From: Pogonophryne albipinna
Taxonomy: Eukaryota > Chordata > Actinopteri > Perciformes > Artedidraconidae
Direction of reading: 5' to 3'
DNA: 64,000 nucleotides
Assembly (NCBI GenBank): GCA_028583405.1
Contig: CM053259.1
Span: forward strand, 15,490,594 to 15,554,593
The position numbers were made by a program, and so were the translations under genes. Shown in pieces: positions 1 through 13,600 of the stretch. The first letter of the stretch is position 1. Each line of letters starts with the position of its first letter. The notes beneath the pieces were generated by a model, which was not told where the DNA came from, made no database searches, and was given only the letters and a program-made list of their open reading frames with translations.

Positions 1-1448
<1,448 letters not shown>

Positions 1449-1460
1449 AAAAAAAAAAAA

Positions 1461-4400
1461 CATTTGTGTGCGTATGTATGTAGAATGTGTTTGTCTGCGC
1501 TTTTTCGAGTATGTTGCATTTAGGAATTTCGTACCCGTCAAGGAGTCGTTTGTAGGATCTGAATATGCAAGTGAGTTGCGAGAGAATGTGCTCTTCTGTA
1601 ATGTTAGTTTACGTTACGGGGTTTGGGAAGCGGGCGAAAAGCATTTACTGGTGTTGAAGACAACCACAAGAAATGTGTTTACCTTTGACAATAATGAGTA
1701 AAAAAAACTGTAAATTGATCCAAGAATGTTTAAAACAATGCCGATTAAAATCTTTTTGCAGATTTACTTCTGTGTGTTTATTTATCAGTGTGTAACAAAC
1801 TCTCTGTACTGTGCATAGAAAAGACATGCAGCCTTCTCCTTCACCGTGTTCCCTTACTTTATCTCAACAGTGACTCCTTCACCTTCACTCACTCTGCACT
1901 CACTTCTGTTTGTTTTTCTGAAGCACCATACTTGAAAGCGAGGCTCTCCCTCTTTCTCTCACACTCCACTTTTAGATATGTTGGTTGTGAGTTGATAGCG
2001 CTCCTTGCTACACATACTCTTGGTGTAAAACTATCACCCTTTCTCACATAGCCCATCCTTACGGCACCTCGCTTCAGTTTCCCAAACACTTCTTCTGCCA
2101 TAAAACATAATGACAGCATGGGGGGGGAGTCACGACTCCACATCTACCACTCGATCCATCTCTCTCTGTTAAAAAAAGAAAAAATAACACCTGCAAGCCA
2201 TTCATGTCTCCCCAAATCTTTCTCCACACATCGCTCTCTTTCCCTTTACCCGTCGGCTTCTTTCTAATCTTTGTACGCGGAACAGAAAGAATCTGACAAC
2301 GAGGACGGACACACGTCTTAGATGCACTAATGTCCATGTCTAAAGGGACGGATAGGGCAGATTAGATGTTGTCTTTGATGTTGCACATCAGGCCAGGTAT
2401 CACATTAGAGAGAAAGAAGTAGAGCAGACTCTGCTGTCGGCTGTCAAACCCCTCACTTCCAGACCTGGGTCAAAGAGTGTTTGCATGTGTGTGCAAAGGC
2501 AGAGCATGTGCCAAGAAACGTTCCAAGTTAATTTAATATACTTTGCGAGTGACAATATACTCAACAAAATGTGAGCCGTACTTAAACCAGCAGGTAAATT
2601 AAGCGATCCCGTCTATTATATGTGTTTCACAGCTGTTTGACTTTGAATCGGTCTGACATTTTGAGCTTTTAGCCTGATAATTGTTGAATATCACAGTGTT
2701 GGCTTACAATCCTTTGCCTACTTATAGGTTTGGACTTGCACATTAAAGTTTCAGTGTTTTGACACTGAGAGAACAGGAGAAGGGTTTTAGCTTCTGCTCG
2801 AGGGCCTAAGTTGGCAACTTAAACCATCATTTTGCAAGAAATCAGCCGGCTTCGTTTCCTGCAGTGAGGCTTTCTCTGGATAGTTGTGTAAGGGAATTAA
2901 CACCGTCATATTTACACCTTAAATTCCTGTCTGAAATGTATGGTTTGCTTTTGCCTAAATTCAACCTTAATTGATCTGAGGATGTGGATTAAAAATTGCC
3001 GACTCTTTCCTAAGCAGCTGACACAGATTCTCACTTTTCCACAGAGAAACAGATATCCAGCATCGCTCGGTCCAGACTCTAACTGCGGAAGACATTCCAT
3101 TTAGAAAAAGGAGATGACCTATTCCACGTTAGAAGACTTATCGTTTTCTGAATCATTTACTGTGAGATAAGCCATCTGTAGCACGAGCAGGCCTTTGCCG
3201 TCGAGAATAATTCCCCTGACAAGCTGCACCGTCTGGCCCAAACAATGAAACAGATGCCTCCTCCTCAGAGATCTTGTTATAGCTCAGGACATCAATGAGA
3301 CAATCACCGAGACGGTGCCTTCATGTGCTGTTTGGAAACTCCGCTTTCAGGGTTTGAGGTCGTAAACATTTTTTATGTTTAGGCAAGATGCCTCTGGCTA
3401 GTAAATAATGCAAATGACATAATTACGTTGTTTAAGTTCTATTTTTGGAAACATGCAGCACAGTAAAGAATGTTTGCCAGATGCTTTTGTCCAAAGAAAC
3501 ACATTCCACATTAGTAGCTACACACACATCATGAATCAATCAATAATAAAAGAAGGAAGTGGGAATTGTACACCAACTATTAAAATGTATGATCGGAGAG
3601 TCCACCAGCGCATCACGTAAGCATAAATATGACTTTAACCAAAATGTTTACATATACTGACACTACACATCAAACAGAGTTCACATTGTACGTCTATCTT
3701 TATGCCCAGCTTGTATTTGTGATATTTTCTTTTTTCCAAAATGCCTTTCAATCCAGAAAAGCTTCCATGCCTCTTCCTGTTAAGTGATTGTATTATTTTG
3801 CAAATAATAGCATAATTAGTAGGGCACACTTTTATTTCCTTCACTCTTTTGCATTTAATGGCCCCTATACCAAATGTGGAAAGCCTTTTTTTGTATCTCT
3901 GTGGATTCCTGTTTTTGAGAGACTTTGAAGTGGCATATATACTGTGTACAGCCAGGCATGTTTGTGTAACAGGAGGTATGGTTTCAGTTTCAGGTGCTTT
4001 CTTGTGTCAGATACTTGCAGGTTTTCCAGCTACGATTTATGATGACATGGAAAACATCTCCTCCAGGTATGTTGTTGCTCGAAAGCAGATATTATGAGAA
4101 TGTTCTGCACAGTGTAACCGCCTAATCTACTTTTGACCCATAGGTGTCGCCAAAGCTTTCTTTCATTCTGCACCTCTACTGGGAAAACTGCAGTGAGATG
4201 CAAACAGAACATCTGAAAAACATTATGCAACAGATTCACTGTAAATATGTTTGCCTATAGGATAGAACATTAATTCAGACCAACAATGATGACTTGGTTT
4301 TGTATTACACGGCCTGTGGTCCCTGGATAGATTTTGCTATCTTTATTACTCAAAACAGGCCTGAATGTATTATTAATCTGCTGAACTTCAGTGGGACTAA

Positions 4401-4985
4401 AATAATAATATCTCACAAAACTCATTCAGGGAGTTCATCGTTGTAGCCCCTGTTTGATTTCTGTTTAAAAGTGCCAGAGAGGCAGCTCAGGGAAATCTGT
4501 GAGATTAATAAGTGTGAAAACTTTTTAAAAAATCATCAAGGCAACATATGGTAAAATATAAAACATTATATGTTATGTAAAGGCCTACAGGATGATTTTA
4601 TGTTCACCTTCAGGATTATTTGTACATAGGGGAGTTGTCAGGGATTAAGACTGTTTGTAAATGTAAAACATTGATTATTTTACATTTAAACCTACATTTA
4701 TCTTAGTTTTGTATTAGTCTGAGCATTCTGGGAACAGCTTTGTTGGTGTTGTTGCTCTGTCAATAAGGCACAGACAGAATGCTCTTTTTAAAAGTCGACT
4801 TGTATTTCTGTCAGTATGCAACACAGAAATACAATACAAGTCATCCAGCAGCACCTCTTAAACTCACATAGATTTGATCTCACTCGTTGAATTCTTTAAC
4901 ATGTAAAAACAACATGTTGCAGTTTTACAGGGAGGGAGGGGGGGAACAATAGAGAGTCACTGCAGTCTGCACACATCCATGTCTG
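1461..4985. other. Intergenic, no gene seen
   Basis: No coding exon or structured RNA could be supported. An imperfect hairpin sits at about 4799-4843, with arms of about 15-20 bases around ACTTGTATTTCTGT and its complement. Ordinary AT-rich vertebrate intergenic DNA. Confidence 0.45.
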
Positions 4986-5222
4986 CACACAGTACGCAAT
5001 ATAGATTTTTTTTTTTTGGGGGGGGGGCCTATGGCATTGACCGGTTCACGCAGTCTTCAAAGTAACCAAGCAACCTAAATTAATTTGTAATTTGTCTGTC
5101 CAATGAACTTGCTCCCTAGCATGTCATGTGATACCTTGCGTGACGAACGAACCGTTTAATCAACCTGAACTGTACTGTAGCTAGCAGCAGCATTATAAGA
5201 AATGTAATAGCTTGCATTTATA

Positions 5223-5393
5223 ATGTACAGCAAACCAAAGCACAAGAGCAGCGCTCAAAAGAGAAAGGACAAGAGAGAACAAGGAGATGTAACAGCTAAA
5301 CTGACTGAAATTAGACAGTTTTTTTTATGTCATACATCGTCCTCGAAATCGAGCGCTAACGTTAGCAATGTTGACGTGCAGCAGCAGCTGGAG
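5223..5393 (+). pseudogene. zf-TTF hAT transposase, N-terminal fragment (interrupted)
   Basis: The frame opens with MYSKPKHKSSAQKRKDK, the basic N-terminus I recognise from TTF-finger hAT (ZMYM-like) transposases. It runs about 57 codons to QQQLEP and then enters an unrelated inverted-repeat element at 5394. The same kind of Ser/Pro-rich linker resumes in frame at 9471 (ANDSSPASPPSLPSSS) and runs to about LDLASG near 9600. I therefore read 5223-5393 and 9470-9600 as two halves of one transposase N-terminus split by an insertion. The TTF finger and catalytic core are absent. The hAT's own 5' untranslated sequence probably begins near 5020. Calling the family rests on memory of the N-terminal motif. 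Confidence 0.6.
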
Positions 5394-6470
5394 CCGGTGT
5401 TCCGGATTAACTGGTTTCCCGATCAACTGGGGCACAGATGTGGGGGCGTGGCCTACCGACTGAAATACACATTTCGATCGCTTCTTCTGTCGTTTACATA
5501 AATCTTTTGGTATATTTGGCTGGATAGGAACACTTTGATGCACATTCAGTACCAGTGTGTGAGGTTGTGGTTACGATGGCGATATCCGGACGCGAACAGC
5601 GAGGACTACAAAAAGAAAAACGAGTTGACTGGGGATGTCTGTTCAAACCATTGCGAGCTCCAATAAATCATTTAAACCAGCTATTGTTGCCAGACTTATT
5701 ACTGAATATCGTTCTTAATGTGATACCAAGTCCATCTGAGACCTGTGTATACCTTCAGACAGCCTCCAAGTGAAGCGTACGTTGTTTACTCACAGTTTGA
5801 AAGCAGCATGGAGAAGTCTTCAGCTGTGATCCGCTCGAATAAATCATTAAAACCAGCTATTGTTGCCCGACTTATCACTGAATATCGTTCCTAATGTGAT
5901 ACCAAGTCCATCTGAGACCTGTGTACACCTTCAGACAGCCTCCCAGTGAAGCGTACGTTGTTTACTCAGAGTTTGAAAGCAGCGTGGAGAAGTTTTCAGC
6001 TGTGTTAAACTGTGATCCTCTCAGGTAAACTGTGATTCGCCCCAGGGTCAACTGGGATACACCCAGGGAAAAATGGGATCCGCCCAGGTTAAACTGTGTT
6101 ACGACTTCTGTGGCTATCTACCAGCGATCATGTTTAATATGAAAGACATACACATGTATCCCTTATAAAAACGGTATTGTGCAGCACTCATCCAGATAAC
6201 ATGTGACTGTTAACTCGTTTTGCAAAGATAGCAGCAGAAATGTCATTGCTGCATGTGCAGGGATATTTAGACTCTAAAATGCTGATGGGTCATTAATGTT
6301 GGTCTCGGCAAACAATATTAGGAATCCTCTATTCAAACATAATATTCAGTGTCCATCGACATGAAAATAACAAAAAAGTTCATGCTGGACTCAAACCCGA
6401 GTCCCAACAGCAAAAGTGACTTCAGCCCTGCGCGTTATGAGTGCACCACAGATCAACACAACATATCAAA
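5394..6470 (+). repeat. Left inverted arm (~1.08 kb)
   Basis: Matches the reverse complement of about 8395-9469 with scattered differences. The arm carries an internal direct duplication of about 180 bases: units near 5660-5830 and 5835-6010 both run from AATAAATCATT through GAGACCTGTGTA to GAAAGCAGC. An open frame beginning MCEVVVTMAISGREQRGL (5555-5773) recurs in the other arm. It resembles no family I know. Confidence 0.85.
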
Positions 6471-6986
6471 CCACCACACTATAATATTTTAGATTAACCT
6501 TTGTTACGTGCTGGGTGTGTTTTTACCTGTCTCTCTGCTGTGCAGGTACACCCGGTCCGCTCCTGGCTCCGCCTTCCCCAGGTGTCCTGATGACATTCAG
6601 CTGGGGATGACTTAAAGAGGAGAAGCTGGAGGAGAAGAGCTCTCTTTTTCCTGTCCTGATACAGAGGGATTATATCCGTGGATTTCCTCTCACCCCACGT
6701 GTGGATTCATTATTCTTTGGCTGTCTTTTATTGTATGAACTCTGGAGGATGTTAGTGTAGGATTTTTCGGGGCTTTGTTTTTTTCCCAGTAGGGTGTGTT
6801 AGATCTCTGGGTAGAGGAGGGAAGTCTGGGTCCTACGGCCCATGGTGTGGCTGGCCCAGGCCCCCTTCTTCCTTTTTGTTGGTTATTTGCCGTCCTCCAG
6901 ACTTGGTTCCTTTTTGCCGGTAGGCATGTAAGTTACGGCTGTGCTGACAATAAATGCCCGTCGTTAATGATATTCTGTGTTTGGCG

Positions 6987-7797
6987 TAGAGATGTCCCGA
7001 TCCGATCACGTGATCGGGGATCGGAGCCGATCACGTGATTTTGAAAAGATCGGAATCGGGAGAAAAAAATCGGAGATCGGGATTTTTTTTTTTTTTTTTT
7101 ATAAAATATTTTTATTTTATTTCATGTTACAAAACAAAAATGACCATGTTCACGTCTTAAAGTCATCCTGAGGCCTTAGTTTAGGTTAAAAATGACACAA
7201 CATCATGTATGTGTTGCTTCTGTTGGGCTTGTTTTCAGACCTGCTTATTTCTCTCAAAGCTGGCAACAGAGTGGGCGCAGTGTCTAATAGTAGCAGTAAG
7301 CTAACGAGAGGCTACGTCCAGCTGGTGACTCGGGAGTCGGGACAGAGAAAATGTCAGGAGTTTGGAAGTATTATAAAATTGAAAGCGAAGGCAGTGTAAC
7401 AGCCAGATGCAATGATTGCAAGGCGGAGGTTCCGCGTGGTGGAAAGAACAGAGCTACGTTCAACACGACCAATCTAACACGCCATCTGAGAAACAAACAC
7501 AAACAACAACACGACGAGTACACAGCGGCCACTCGGGTAACGGCACTGAAACAACCGACACTTTCAGAGACTTTTAAAAGGAAAGAGAAACTGCCCCAGA
7601 ACAGTGAAAAGGCCAAAAAAATAACAGCCAAGATAGCTGAACTCATCGCGTTGGATGACCAGCCGTTATCGGTTACCTTTTTCTCTCTTAATGCATTGCA
7701 TAAAGATCGGATCGGGAAAAATCGGTATCGGCAGATTGTCAAAATCAAATGATCGGAATCGGATCAGGAGCAAAAAAAGGTGATCGGGACATCCCTA
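6987..7797 (+). mobile_element. Internally deleted BED-finger hAT transposon, 811 bp
   Basis: The termini TAGAGATGTCCCGATC and the inverse of GATCGGGACATCCCTA differ at one position in 16. They are flanked by a perfect 8-bp duplication GTTTGGCG (6979-6986 and 7798-7805), diagnostic of hAT insertion. Both subterminal regions are dense in GATCGG motifs, probable transposase binding sites. It lies inside the solo LTR and is younger than it. Confidence 0.93.
7351..7752 (+). pseudogene. hAT transposase N-terminus with BED zinc finger, truncated
   Basis: Starts MSGVWKYYKIESEGSV. Residues about 1-50 form a BED finger, with CNDC as the Cys pair and HLRNKH as the His pair after TTNLTRHL. Then follow a basic linker and the start of the hAT core (IAELIALDDQPLSV, about residues 85-100). 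The frame then passes straight into the 3' terminal repeat, so the DDE catalytic core and dimerisation domain are deleted. It could encode only a DNA-binding fragment of 133 residues. The BED finger and hAT core start are ZBED-like. Confidence 0.85.
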
Positions 7798-8290
7798 GTT
7801 TGGCGTGGTTTGTTTTTATGTTACGGGTCTTCCCACGAGCCACTACCGCTTGGTAGGGGGACGGGTCGTAACACCTTGTTAAAAATTTCCAGAAAAATGC
7901 AACCCGACCATCATTTATAATGTGAGCGAATGTATGTACACTTTAAGCCATATAATATACATATTATAGTATAGTATACTGACTGAGGTCTGTATCAAGC
8001 CTCATTAAGACCCACCGAGATCAGATATCCTAGTTTATCAGCCTGCGAGGCCACATAAATGTTGTGATAACTGATAAGTGTTAGTTTTACATATAAGTGT
8101 GTTCTAGTGCACACATTAAGTTCCAAAGGATTTATTGACGTTAGAATTATTAACAAATCACTTGTATACTAATAAAGGACTGGCTTATCTAAAGCCAGTT
8201 GAGTAGCACTTTAAATGTTTTGGCTCTATGAAACCTGATGTACTTACATGATTCTGTTTTCTTCAAGTTTGTATCTTCTTGGTCTTATGC

Positions 8291-8345
8291 ACTTATTGTA
8301 AGTCGCTTTAGATAAACGCGTGAGGTAAATGCAATGTCATGTAAT
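8291..8345 (+). repeat. LINE/SINE 3'-tail-like sequence
   Basis: The string TTGTAAGTCGCTTTAGATAA followed by ACGCGTGAGGTAAATGCAA resembles the conserved tail shared by teleost L2-like LINEs and their SINEs. It lies in the spacer of the inverted-repeat element. The identification is from memory. Confidence 0.5.
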
Positions 8346-8394
8346 TGACGTGAGTGTTTTGAACAGTTATTTGATTTATGATTCTCTGGGAGGT

Positions 8395-9469
8395 ATCGTG
8401 TTGAACCGTGGTGCACTCATAATGCGCAGGGCAGGAGTGACTTTTGCTGTTGGGACTCGGGTTTGAGTCCAGCATGAACTTTTTTGTTATTTTCATGTCG
8501 ATGGACACTGAATATTATGTAGTTTGAATAGAGGATTCCTAATATTGTTTGCCGAGACCAACATTAATGACCCATCAGCATTTTAAAGTCTAAATATCCC
8601 TGCACATGACATTTCTGCTGCTATCTTTGCAAAACGAGTTAACAGTCACATGTTATCTGGATGAGTGCTGCAGAATGCCGTTTTTATAAGGGATACATGT
8701 GTGTGTTTTTCATATTAAACATGATCGCTGGTAGATAGCCACAGAAGTCGTAACACAGTTTAACCTGGGCGGATCCCATTTCCCCCTGGGTGTATCCCAG
8801 TTGACCCTGGGCGAATCACAGTTTACCTGAGAGGATCACAGTTTAACACAGCTGAAAACTTCTCCATGCTGCTTTCAAACTGAGTAAACAACATACGCTT
8901 CACTGGGAGGCTGTCTGAAGGTGTACACAGGTCTCAGATGGACTTGGTATCACATTAGGAACGATATTCAGTGATAAGTCGGGCAACAATAGCTGGTTTT
9001 AATGATTTATTCGAGTGGATCACAGCTTAACACAACTGAAGACTTCTCCACGCTGCTTTCAAACTGTGAGTAAACAACGTACGCTTCACTTGGAGGCTGT
9101 CTGAAGGTATAGCCTACACAGGTCTCAGATGGACTTGGTATCACATTAAGAACGATATTCAGTAATAAGTCTGGCAACAATAGCTGGTTTAAATGATTTA
9201 TTGGAGCTCGCAATGTTTTGAACAGACATCCCCAGTCAACTCGTTTTTCTTTTTGTAGTCCTCGCTGTTCGCGTCCGGATATCGCCATCGTAACCACAAC
9301 CTCACACACTGGTACTGAATGTGCATCAAAGTGTTCCTATCCAGCCAAATATACCAAAATATGTATGTAAATGACAGAAGAAGCGATCGAAATGTGTATT
9401 TCAGTCGGTAGGCCACGCCTCCGCATCTGTGCCCCAGTTGATCGGGAAACCAGTTAATCCGGAACACCG
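8395..9469 (-). repeat. Right inverted arm (~1.08 kb)
   Basis: Reverse-complement partner of 5394-6470. It contains the same direct duplication and, on the minus strand at 9007-9309, the same uncharacterised frame as the left arm. The inner end (8400-8475) contains GGGTTTGAGTCC, close to a tRNA B-box, after a GTGGTGCACTC segment. This may be a tRNA-derived fragment, but no tRNA fold is evident. Confidence 0.85.
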
Positions 9470-9597
9470 GAGGCTAACGATAGCTCACCTGCCTCACCAC
9501 CATCATTGCCATCTAGCTCCACAAGTGAAGCTGTATCCGTGGCCGTGGCTGTGCAACCTTCTTCTCCAGCCAGCCAGGAGGAGAGGCTGGATTTAGC
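9470..9597 (+). pseudogene. zf-TTF hAT transposase, linker fragment
   Basis: Continuation of the frame broken at 5393: a Ser/Pro/Val-rich linker (ANDSSPASPPSLPSSS ... QPSSPASQEERLDLA). It ends where another hAT-type terminus begins (CAGTGGCGAGCCGTCAGG at about 9598). Nothing downstream restores the rest of the protein. Confidence 0.55.
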
Positions 9598-10190
9598 CAG
9601 TGGCGAGCCGTCAGGGCCCTCTAGGCCCTCTGTGAGGGCCTAAGATATTCTACAAAATAATATTTAAAAACATTTTTAAAAAAAATTGTTATATTTTTCT
9701 TTAGTTTTACCAAAAATAACTTGATTTAATTGTATTTAAAATAACATTTCCAAAGAAATAAATCCTTCGAATCTGCCTATTCAGTTTCTGTTGGAATGTG
9801 AAGGGTTAAATGAAAGAAGCTCGTCTCTGCGAGTTACTGTGAAGAGAGGAGCTGTTGGACGTCCAGGCGGTCCAGCTATGAATTCACAGAGGGCCCAGCT
9901 ATAGTAACTGAACGAGAGAGTAATGTCAAATGACAGTACAATTGACCAATCATATCTTCCCTCTAAATGGGTAGGTGTTATTATCGCGGACTTTATGACA
10001 AGTTCCGCCCGCTGTGAAACTTTTCTTGTTTCCATAACAACAACAACTTCCTGTCAATAGCGTTAACTCGCCTTCAAAATAAAAGCATGCCAAATTACAC
10101 TTAAGACATACAACTGCAACGAAAGTAACAAACACAAGAATGCAATATCCTTTTCAATTTCAAAGAACACAAATAGGGTTATTTACAGGC
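9598..10190 (+). mobile_element. hAT-type 5' end and promoter region
   Basis: Starts CAGTGGCGAGCCGTCAGG, a typical teleost hAT terminus. It contains a short hairpin of the GGCCCTCTAGGCCC type and an untranslated block with ACCAATCATAT and GAACGAGAG. The same block order occurs 5' of the transposase at 11491. No coding sequence; boundary and partner end not established. Confidence 0.5.
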
Positions 10191-10612
10191 AGAGACGTGC
10201 ACACATAGACTCTAGTTGGTGCTTGAGCACCTGCCCGTTTTGCCCTCTGGACAGCAATGTGCCCTTTTGAAAGTTCGGTTTTTACAGTTTTTTTTTATTT
10301 TATTTTTTTACAGTGTACTGTATGTGGCTCATGGTAACATCGATCAATTCTGGATTAAAAGCTTCTAATATATACAACAATGCCCCAAATGCGCGTTGTA
10401 ATTTTGTCAGACATCCCCACACGTGCCCCGCGGCACTCCCGTACGTGCCCTGGCTGCAGCCCCTCCCTTCCCTGCTCTCAACGTGAACGCGCAGCGCGCA
10501 TAGCTGACAGTCAGTCACTCAGTCAGACAGGCCACGGCGGGTGTGTGGTGCAGCAGCACGCAGCAACACGATTAAAAGTGCCCGAGTGACGACCAAGTAA
10601 GTAACCACCAGG
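10191..10612 (+). mobile_element. Second hAT-type terminus
   Basis: About 10191 reads CAGAGACGTGCACACATAG and is followed by GTGCTTGAGCACC, resembling the CAGAGGCGTGCAC-type ends of teleost hAT elements. A possible partner end is the inverse of GCACCGCAACTG at about 14050-14062, with GTTTGAGCACCC just inside it. No target duplication found. Confidence 0.4.
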
Positions 10613-13600
10613 CAGTGGCGTAGCCACCATAGGGCCAGGGTGGGCCCAGGCCCACCCAGTTTACTCATTGGCCCACCCTGAGAAAGCTTCGATGTCATTT
10701 TAAAAAAAACATTTTTTTTTTAATTATTTTATTATTATTATAAAAAAATGTATTCACCCATTGAGAATATCCAAGAATTCAAAGTGAAATTCAAGTGAAC
10801 AAATATCGAGTTTAATTAATGTTGTATGTGTTTTGTCCTCTGAACCGAACTCATTTACGGTAAAAACTGATTGTTGGTTCCAGTGCACGCCATAATAATG
10901 TGAGAGAGGCAGAGAGCTGCCTGCAAAATAAATGATGGCTCAAAGTTCACTAATAAACTTTGGTTTTAAAAAAAAAGCCAGACTCCAAGAAGAGCCCCCA
11001 CTGCCCTCATCTAGCAGTGATCTATACGATAATTTTCTGATAACGATGAAATAGCCCCGCCTCCCTCTCCCCACGTCTCCCTCTCCCCACCTCTCCTGCT
11101 GCTGGGCTGTCAGAAGAAAAACATTTTTAACGGAAACTGCCGCACGGTTTCCTCGTCCCTTGGAAGAGGGGGAGAGGTGGGTGTTTGTCCTTCTCGGACC
11201 TTGCACTACGCATTTTAGAAAATAAATGCAACCAATCAGATCTGTTTCTGCGTCTGTGGGTATTCTGTATCCTTGATAGAAGGCCCTAGTCGTTGAACTG
11301 AATGAGAGCGAACACTCTGACAGTTTGATCAACCAATCATATATTGATTTGTAGCCAATGGGCGTATTGTTTCGGAGTTTCCCACGGTGCAGGGTATGCT
11401 AGAAGGCCCGTTAGTTCTGACAGGTGCGAGACACAGGATATAGATGGGACGTAATAATTCATTTTCTGTTATATTCGTTTTAACGTTGACATGGCAACAG
11501 GTGAAGAAGATGTTGTTGCGGAATTATTGTCGGTTCCTTTTTCAAGACGACAATTCACTGAAAAGACGGACATTGTAAAAAAAGGGCGCCCAACGCCTGA
11601 AAATCTGGAGCTGAATCAAGTTGCTAAAGGCTATGTTCGCCATTTCCAGGCTAGCAACTGGGAAAGATACCCGTGGCTTACGGGCTCAGTTAGTCACAAA
11701 AGGCTCTACTGCTGAGAGTGCTTGCTTTTTGGGACCGAAAAGGGGGCATGGAATTGGAAAGGCTACGATAATCTGAGCTGTTTAACCAAGGCTGCACAAA
11801 AACACCAAAACACAGCAGGGCATCTTAAGGCAACGGTCACCATGAAGACTTTTGGAGACACAAGGATTGATCTACAGCTGGACGAACAGAGACGTAGAGA
11901 AACGATCATTCACAACGAAAAGGTGAACAAAAATCGGGATATTTTGAAACGTCTGATCCACTGTGTGATTTTCCTTGGGAAACAGGAGTTACCTTTCAGG
12001 GGCCATGATGAGAGCAGAGAATCAGCCAATCGAGGTAATTACCTGGAGCTGCTTACATTCATAGCAGAATATGATCCAGACTTGCACTACCATTTGTCCA
12101 CTTCTAAGGTGTTCATTGGAACCTCGAGTCAAATACAGAACGACTTGATAAGTGCTGTGGCCGAAGTGATGGGTGAGACCATCAAAGAAGAAATAAGTAA
12201 AGCACCCTTCGTAGCTTTAATGCTGGATGAAACAACAGATGTCAGCAATGCTGCACAGTTGTCGTTTGTTCTTCGGTTTGTAACAGACAGTGGCGTAAAA
12301 GAGAGGTTCGTCAAATTTGAGGATGTGACAGGGAAGAAACGGGCAGAGGATGTAGCAGCCATGGCCCTTGGTTTCTTGGAGGAACATGGATGCATGGGCA
12401 AACTTGTAGCCCAGTGCTATGACGGTGCTGCCGTTATGGCATCGGGGCTGAACGGAGTCCAAGCCAAGGTCAAGGAAAAGATCCCACAGGCACTTTTCAT
12501 ACACTGTTATGCACATGCCCTTAATTTGGTTTTATCTCAAGGTGTAGTTAAAATTAAAGAATGCAGAATTTTCTTCTCACACCTTTCTGGCCTGGCTGCG
12601 TTCTTTTCTAGATCGCCAAAACGAACGCAGCTGCTTGATGAAATATGCCAGAAGCGACTGCCACGAGTGGCACCAACCAGGTGGAATTTTGCATCAAGAT
12701 TGGTGTGCACTGTCTTTGAAAAGAAGGATGCTCTTAAGGATCTGTTTGACTACATAGTTGAACACCACGAGGAATTTGATGATGCTGCCATTCTCAGTGC
12801 TGATGGCTACCTATCAAACCTGGGCAACTTTGAATTTGGATTTTTCCTTTCAACTTTTAACAAGATATTTGCGCATGCAGATGTGCTCTTCGACATCTTA
12901 CAGAACAAGTCATTCGACATGCAGTTTTGTCTGACAAGGGTGGAAGAGTTTTGCATTTGCATTGAAGGGCAGAGGGATCGTTTTGATCAAATATATGATG
13001 AGACTGTGCAGGACACCGGCCTGCCAACTGGACGGAGAGCCCACGGAGATTCTCGCTCACACTACAAGAAGCTGCACAATGGCATTCTTGAGAAAATTTT
13101 AAATCAGTTGCAAAATCGGTTTAAAGATCACGAAAAACTGTCATTCCTTTCTCTTCTGGACCCTCAACAGTTCACCAGCTTTAACAGCAACTTCCCTGAA
13201 ACTGCATTCGCAAGCCTCACAGAGAGCTACGGGCCGCACTTTGACTTGTCTCGGCTGAAAACAGAACTGTCTGTGATGTATGGTATGACAGATTTTCAGG
13301 GAAAGAACCCATCTGACCTCCTTTTCTTTTTCCAACGAAAAGAACTTTGTGACAGCATGCATCAGCTATATGCACTGATATGTCTGGTTGTAACGATCCC
13401 CGTCACCACTGCATCTGTGGAAAGGACATTTTCCGCCCTCAAACGGATAAAAACATATGCACGGAACAGAACAGGACAGACTCTCTGCATTAGCTTCCAT
13501 GGCAATTGAAAGGCAACTTCTTTTGGATCTGAAAAGCAGTGATCAGCTTTATGACCGGGTGATCGAAAAATTCATCCAAAAGGACAGGAGGATGGATTTC

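Larger units (their letters stand above)
6502..7873 (+). mobile_element. Solo LTR (about 553 bp plus nested hAT)
   Basis: Begins TGTTACGTGC and ends GGTCGTAACA (TG...CA termini with a short inverted repeat TGTTACG/CGTAACA). It is flanked by the 4-bp duplication CCTT at 6498-6501 and 7874-7877. An AATAAA signal lies near 6950. No internal gag or pol sequence is present, so this is a solo LTR left by recombination; a 4-bp duplication fits a Gypsy-type element. Subtracting the nested hAT and its duplicated target leaves about 553 bp. Confidence 0.82.
5394..9469. mobile_element. Large inverted-repeat (foldback-like) element
   Basis: The outermost sequence of the left arm, starting CCGGTGTTCCGGATTAACTG, is matched by its reverse complement ending at 9469. 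Identity continues inward for about 1.08 kb on each side. The spacer between the arms (about 6471-8394) contains a later solo LTR; without it the spacer is only about 0.55 kb. No transposase is visible. The insertion splits a hAT coding frame, but I found no clean target duplication. Alternatives are a foldback or MITE-like DNA transposon, or an inverted duplication of an unknown element. Confidence 0.75.

Noticed and set aside
8400..8475. Functional tRNA gene
   Set aside because: B-box-like string only; no convincing acceptor stem, anticodon arm or A-box spacing.
12129..13060. Minus-strand frames opposite the hAT transposase
   Set aside because: Antisense shadows of a clearly recognised plus-strand transposase.
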